Shown here: positions 6,166-9,114 of the stretch, piece by piece
Position numbering within the stretch: position 1 is the stretch's first letter
Layout: each line of letters starts with the position of its first letter
Made by a program: the position numbers and the translations under genes
Notes under the pieces: generated by a model
The model's database searches: none
What the model was told of the DNA's origin: nothing
The model's input: the letters and a program-made list of their open reading frames with translations, nothing else
Assembly (NCBI GenBank): GCA_018711755.1
Contig: DVHY01000025.1
Coordinates: 1-9,114 of the forward strand
DNA from: Candidatus Limivicinus faecipullorum
GTDB taxonomy: Bacteria > Bacillota > Clostridia > Oscillospirales > Oscillospiraceae
Direction: 5' to 3'
Length of the DNA stretch: 9,114 nucleotides

Positions 6166-7308
6166 ATGGATTTGAGCGACTACAGAAAGCAGATAGACCA
6201 GATAGACGACGAACTGATAAAGCTCTTCTCCCGGCGCATGGAGACTGCCGCCCACATTGCCCGATACAAGAAGGAGACGGGGAAGGCCGTTATGGACGCA
6301 GGCCGGGAACGGGAAAAGCTGCTGGACATTATGGGCAAGTGCCCCGAGGAATTCCAGGACTATGCCGCTTCCCTGTATTCCCTGATATTCGAGCTGAGCC
6401 GCAGCTATCAGCATCGTATCCTGGGCACCGCCTCCGCCCTCACGGAGCAGATACAGTCCGCCATAGAAAACACCCCCGCCCTCTTCCCCGCCAAGGCCAC
6501 GGTGGCCTGCCAAGGGGTGGAAGGGGCCTACTCCCAGCTGGCCTGCGAGAAGCTCTTCCGTCTGCCCAGCATCTTCTACTTCACCAACTTTGACGCCGTC
6601 TTCTCCGCCATAGAAAAGGGCCTGTGCCGCTACGGGGTGATACCCCTGGAAAACAGCACCGCAGGCTCCGTGAACAAGGTCTACGACCTGATGATGCGCC
6701 ACAACTTCCGCATCGTGCGCAGCGTGCGTCTCAAGGTTGACCACAACCTGCTGGTAAAGCCGGGCACCAAGCTCTCGGACATCAAAGAGATATACTCTCA
6801 CGAGCAGGCCATCAACCAGTGCGCCGGCTACCTGCAGAAGTTCAGCGGAGTGAAGATAATCCCCTGCGAGAACACCGCCGTGGCGGCAAAGTACGTGGCC
6901 CAGTCGGAGTCCTCCAACGTGGCCGCCCTGTCCTCCCGCTCCTGCATGAGGCTCTATGGGCTGGAGTGCCTGGAGAGCTCCGTGCAGGACAAGGGCAACA
7001 ACTTCACCCGCTTCATCTGTATCTCCAAGGGCCTGGAGATATACCCCGGAGCCGACCGCACCAGCCTTATGATGGTGCTGCCCCACACCCCCGGCTCCCT
7101 GTACAAGGTGCTCAGCCGCTTCTATGCCCTGGGCATCAACCTGAACAAGCTGGAGAGCCGCCCCCTGCCGGAGCGGAACTTCGAGTTCATGTTCTATTTC
7201 GATCTGGACACTTCCGTCTACTCCCCCCAGTTCATCCAGCTCATGGGAGAGATGGAGAACATCTCTGAAGAGTTCAACTATCTTGGAAGCTACAGCGAGG
7301 TGATATGA
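6166..7308 (+). CDS. pheA: Bifunctional chorismate mutase / prephenate dehydratase with ACT domain
   Basis: Rearranges chorismate to prephenate, then dehydrates it to phenylpyruvate for Phe synthesis. The 380 residues hold three modules. Residues 1-85 are an all-helical AroQ-type mutase (R7, R23-R24, K35-K36, and the R47-E50 cluster). Residues 111-285 are the prephenate dehydratase, with CQGVEGAYS (115-123), IPLENSTAGSV (159-169), SHEQAI (211-216) and NNFTRF (278-283), containing the catalytic Thr281. Residues 299-373 are an ACT domain with PGSLYKVL (309-316) and the Phe-binding ESRP motif (330-333). Phe feedback inhibition is therefore expected. This is the only chorismate mutase in the operon, so the Tyr branch through TyrA also depends on it. 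GAGG (6155-6158) lies 7 nt before ATG. The stop overlaps the next gene by 4 nt. Confidence 0.97.
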   Translation: MDLSDYRKQIDQIDDELIKLFSRRMETAAHIARYKKETGKAVMDAGREREKLLDIMGKCPEEFQDYAASLYSLIFELSRSYQHRILGTASALTEQIQSAIENTPALFPAKATVACQGVEGAYSQLACEKLFRLPSIFYFTNFDAVFSAIEKGLCRYGVIPLENSTAGSVNKVYDLMMRHNFRIVRSVRLKVDHNLLVKPGTKLSDIKEIYSHEQAINQCAGYLQKFSGVKIIPCENTAVAAKYVAQSESSNVAALSSRSCMRLYGLECLESSVQDKGNNFTRFICISKGLEIYPGADRTSLMMVLPHTPGSLYKVLSRFYALGINLNKLESRPLPERNFEFMFYFDLDTSVYSPQFIQLMGEMENISEEFNYLGSYSEVI

Positions 7309-8531
7309 TGCTCAAATGCGGTCTTCTGGGCAGGAAGCTGGGCCACAGCTACTCCCCCGCCATCCACGGCATGCTCTCCGACTACTCCTATCAGCTCTTT
7401 GAGCGGGAGCCGGAAGAGCTGGAGGACTTTCTTCTCCACGGGGACTGGGACGGCATAAACGTCACCATCCCCTACAAAAAGAGCGTGCTGCCCTACTGCC
7501 GGGAACTGTCCCCCCTGGCCCGGGAGCTGGGCAGCGTGAACACCCTGGTCCGCCGCCGGGACGGCAGCCTCTTCGGGGACAACACCGACGCCTACGGCTT
7601 TGAGAGCCTGGTGAGAAAAAGCGGCATAGACCCCCGTGGGAAAAAGGCCCTGGTCCTGGGCAGCGGAGGCGCCTCCGTCACCGTGGCGGCGGTGCTGAAA
7701 AGGCTGGGGGCCGCCCGGGTCATCGTCATCTCCCGCAGCGGCCAGGACAATTACGGCAACATACAAAAACACGCCGACGCTCAGATAATAGCCAACACCA
7801 CCCCGGTGGGTATGTACCCCAACAACGGCCAGGCCGCTGTGGACCTGAGGGTCTTTCCCCACTGCGAAGGGGTGCTGGACGTGGTGTACAACCCCGCCCG
7901 CACCGCTCTGCTTTTACAGGCCGAGGAACTGGGCATACCCAGGGCCGGGGGACTGTACATGCTGGTAGCCCAGGCCAAGCGTTCCTCGGAGATATTCACC
8001 GGCAGCAGCATCCCCGACAGTGAGATAGAGCGCATTGAGCATATCCTCTCGGCTCAGATGCAGAACATCGTCCTTATCGGCATGCCCTCCAGCGGCAAGA
8101 GCACCGTGGCCGCAGCTCTGGGAGAGCGGCTGGGCCGCCCGGTCTACGAGGCCGACGCCCTCATCGAGGAGGAGGCGGGCATGGACATCCCCGCCATCTT
8201 TGCCGCCCACGGGGAGGGCCGCTTCCGGGAACTGGAGACCGAGGTACTGAAAAGGCTGGGGGCCCTGTCCGGGGCAGTGATATCCACCGGCGGCGGCTGC
8301 GTCACCCGGGAGGGGAACTACGCCCCCCTGCACCAAAACGGCCGCATCGTCTGGCTGCTGCGGGATACGGACAAGCTGGAGAAGACCGGCCGGCCCGTGT
8401 CCCTGAAAAGCGACCTTCACGAGCTCTACGCCAGGCGGGAGCCCATGTACGCCCGCTTCGCCGACGTGAAGGCGGATAACAACGGCAGCATTGAAGACAC
8501 CCTGGCCCGGATAAAGGAGGCGCTGGAATGA
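7305..8531 (+). CDS. Shikimate dehydrogenase-shikimate kinase fusion (AroE-AroK)
   Basis: One 408-residue chain joins pathway steps four and five: NADPH-dependent reduction of 3-dehydroshikimate to shikimate, then ATP-dependent 3-phosphorylation. AroE spans about 1-247: LGHSYSPAIH (12-21, shikimate-binding Ser15/Ser17), NVTIPYKK (52-59, catalytic Lys58), GDNTDAYGF (91-99), the dinucleotide loop LGSGGAS (118-124), NTTPVGMYP (164-172), and Q223 in LVAQAKRS. It is compact: only about 20 residues separate SRS (143-145) from NTT (164), where classical AroE has about 40. AroK spans about 252-408: Walker A GMPSSGKST (259-267), D284 for shikimate, GRFRELE (305-311), STGGGC (327-332) and the lid Arg in GRPV (362-365). 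A few residues link the domains. ATG codons at 7305 and 7308 are both possible; GAGG (7297-7300) is spaced 7 nt from the second. The chain is unbroken, so this is a true fusion, not a sequencing artefact of two genes. Confidence 0.95.
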   Translation: MMLKCGLLGRKLGHSYSPAIHGMLSDYSYQLFEREPEELEDFLLHGDWDGINVTIPYKKSVLPYCRELSPLARELGSVNTLVRRRDGSLFGDNTDAYGFESLVRKSGIDPRGKKALVLGSGGASVTVAAVLKRLGAARVIVISRSGQDNYGNIQKHADAQIIANTTPVGMYPNNGQAAVDLRVFPHCEGVLDVVYNPARTALLLQAEELGIPRAGGLYMLVAQAKRSSEIFTGSSIPDSEIERIEHILSAQMQNIVLIGMPSSGKSTVAAALGERLGRPVYEADALIEEEAGMDIPAIFAAHGEGRFRELETEVLKRLGALSGAVISTGGGCVTREGNYAPLHQNGRIVWLLRDTDKLEKTGRPVSLKSDLHELYARREPMYARFADVKADNNGSIEDTLARIKEALE

Positions 8532-8968
8532 AGATACTGGTGATAAACGGGCCCAACCTGAACCTTCTGGGCCTGAGAGAGCCGGACATCTACGGCAGGC
8601 AGGACTACAAAGCCCTGGTAGAACTGGTGGAAAAGGTCTGCCGGGAAGAGGGTATAGAGGTGGAGCTGTTCCAGTCCAACCACGAGGGGGCCATTGTGGA
8701 CAAAATACAGTCCGCCTACGGAGCCTTCGACGGCATCGTCATCAACCCCGCCGCCTACACCCACACCAGCGTGGCCATCCTGGACGCCCTGAAAGCGGTA
8801 GCCCTGCCGGCCGTGGAGGTACACATCTCCGATGTGAGCCGCCGGGAGAGTTTCCGCCAGGTCTCCTATGCAGGCATGGCCTGTATAAAAACCTATATGG
8901 GCCACGGCTTTGAAGGCTACGCCATGGCAATCCGCTATCTGAAAGCCCATCTCAGCAAGGCCGATTAG
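8528..8968 (+). CDS. aroQ: Type II 3-dehydroquinate dehydratase
   Basis: Dehydrates 3-dehydroquinate to 3-dehydroshikimate, the third step, in the cytosol; the family is a dodecameric flavodoxin-like enzyme. The 146 residues are full length. Motifs are NGPNLNLLG (8-16), the catalytic Tyr22 in DIYG, FQSNHEG (48-54), INPAAYTHTSVA (72-83, N73), and VEVHISDVSRRESFR (96-110, with E97, H99 and R110). The usual Asn after the HIS/HLS stretch is Asp102 here, a mild variation. The type II enzyme replaces the unrelated type I aroD and completes the pathway set. AAAGGAGG (8513-8520) lies 7 nt before ATG. The start overlaps the previous stop by 4 nt. It is the last gene of the operon and is followed 9 nt later by a long palindrome. 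Confidence 0.97.
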   Translation: MKILVINGPNLNLLGLREPDIYGRQDYKALVELVEKVCREEGIEVELFQSNHEGAIVDKIQSAYGAFDGIVINPAAYTHTSVAILDALKAVALPAVEVHISDVSRRESFRQVSYAGMACIKTYMGHGFEGYAMAIRYLKAHLSKAD

Positions 8969-8977
8969 TTTCTGAAC

Positions 8978-9012
8978 ACGGAGCCCCGCCGGAAATTCCG
9001 GCGGGGCTCCGT
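8978..9012 (+). terminator. GC-rich terminator-like hairpin after aroQ
   Basis: A perfect palindrome with 17-nt arms around A8995. The realistic stem is about 15 bp (8978-8992 with 8998-9012) with loop AAATT. It begins 9 nt after the aroQ stop, as expected for an operon terminator. The sequence that follows (TCAGCTTGTC) is not a proper U-tract, so it may slow polymerase or protect the 3' end rather than act alone. Confidence 0.65.
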
Positions 9013-9019
9013 TCAGCTT

Positions 9020-9049
9020 GTCAAAAAAGTCCTTACAGACTTTTTTGAC
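9020..9049. terminator. A/T-tract hairpin, possible bidirectional terminator
   Basis: Bases 9020-9031 pair with 9038-9049, 12 bp, with a 6-nt loop. The stem contains A6 on one side and T6 on the other, so the short GC-containing tip (AGTCC/GACT) is followed by a T-tract on either strand. This suits a bidirectional terminator that completes the weak preceding hairpin on the plus strand and could end a convergent transcript. Confidence 0.5.
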
Positions 9050-9065
9050 TGCGCTACTCCCGCCA

Positions 9066-9090
9066 AGCATTTTGCCAAGGGCAAAATGCT
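9066..9090. repeat. Perfect inverted repeat, 11-bp arms
   Basis: AGCATTTTGCC (9066-9076) and GGCAAAATGCT (9080-9090) are exact reverse complements around a 3-nt loop, AAG. No T-tract follows on the plus strand. It is the third palindrome in about 115 bp. It may be part of a palindromic intergenic repeat or the terminator of a gene beyond the window. No coding potential was seen from 8969 to the end. Confidence 0.5.
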
Positions 9091-9114
9091 GCTGCGCCCG
9101 AAAAGCCTTGATTT

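Noticed and set aside
6043..7086. 347-codon minus-strand ORF over aroC-pheA
   Set aside because: Spans two well-supported plus-strand genes and has no family signature.

Overview
The window carries an almost complete aromatic amino acid operon from a GC-rich bacterium, most likely a gut-type Clostridia (Firmicutes, possibly Oscillospirales). The taxonomic guess rests on strong GGAGG-type ribosome binding sites, Clostridia-style variants of AroC, AroA and AroE, a Thermotoga-type DAHP synthase, and frequent ATA isoleucine codons in otherwise GC-rich genes. It is inference, since there is no rRNA in the window.

Layout. Positions 1-150 hold a tRNA-Leu(UAA) gene on the minus strand with its own promoter and a likely terminator. 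Positions 216-674 encode a small lipoprotein of unknown function. Positions 688-942 form a regulatory leader: a near-consensus promoter, an 18-residue leader peptide rich in Phe and Tyr (MKTFAFAAYYYYFTAKLR), and a strong intrinsic terminator ahead of the first structural gene. I could draw three mutually exclusive RNA pairings (1:2, 2:3 and 3:4) that match classical ribosome-mediated attenuation. This leader is the most interesting part of the window and is too short to show up as an ordinary ORF.

Positions 943-8968 are eight tightly packed genes on the plus strand: aroF, tyrA, aroB, aroA, aroC, pheA, an aroE-aroK fusion and aroQ. Six junctions overlap by 1 or 4 nt and one has a 4-nt gap. Together they encode all seven shikimate-pathway steps from PEP plus erythrose-4-phosphate to chorismate (AroF, AroB, AroQ, AroE, AroK, AroA, AroC). 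They also encode the branch enzymes chorismate mutase-prephenate dehydratase (PheA, towards Phe) and prephenate dehydrogenase (TyrA, towards Tyr). No aminotransferase or Trp-branch gene is present, and the leader peptide has Phe and Tyr codons but no Trp codon.

Positions 8969-9114 contain three successive near-perfect palindromes, probably transcription terminators or a palindromic intergenic repeat, and no gene. Feedback appears layered: transcription through the Phe/Tyr leader, and allostery through the N-terminal domain of AroF and the ACT domain of PheA.
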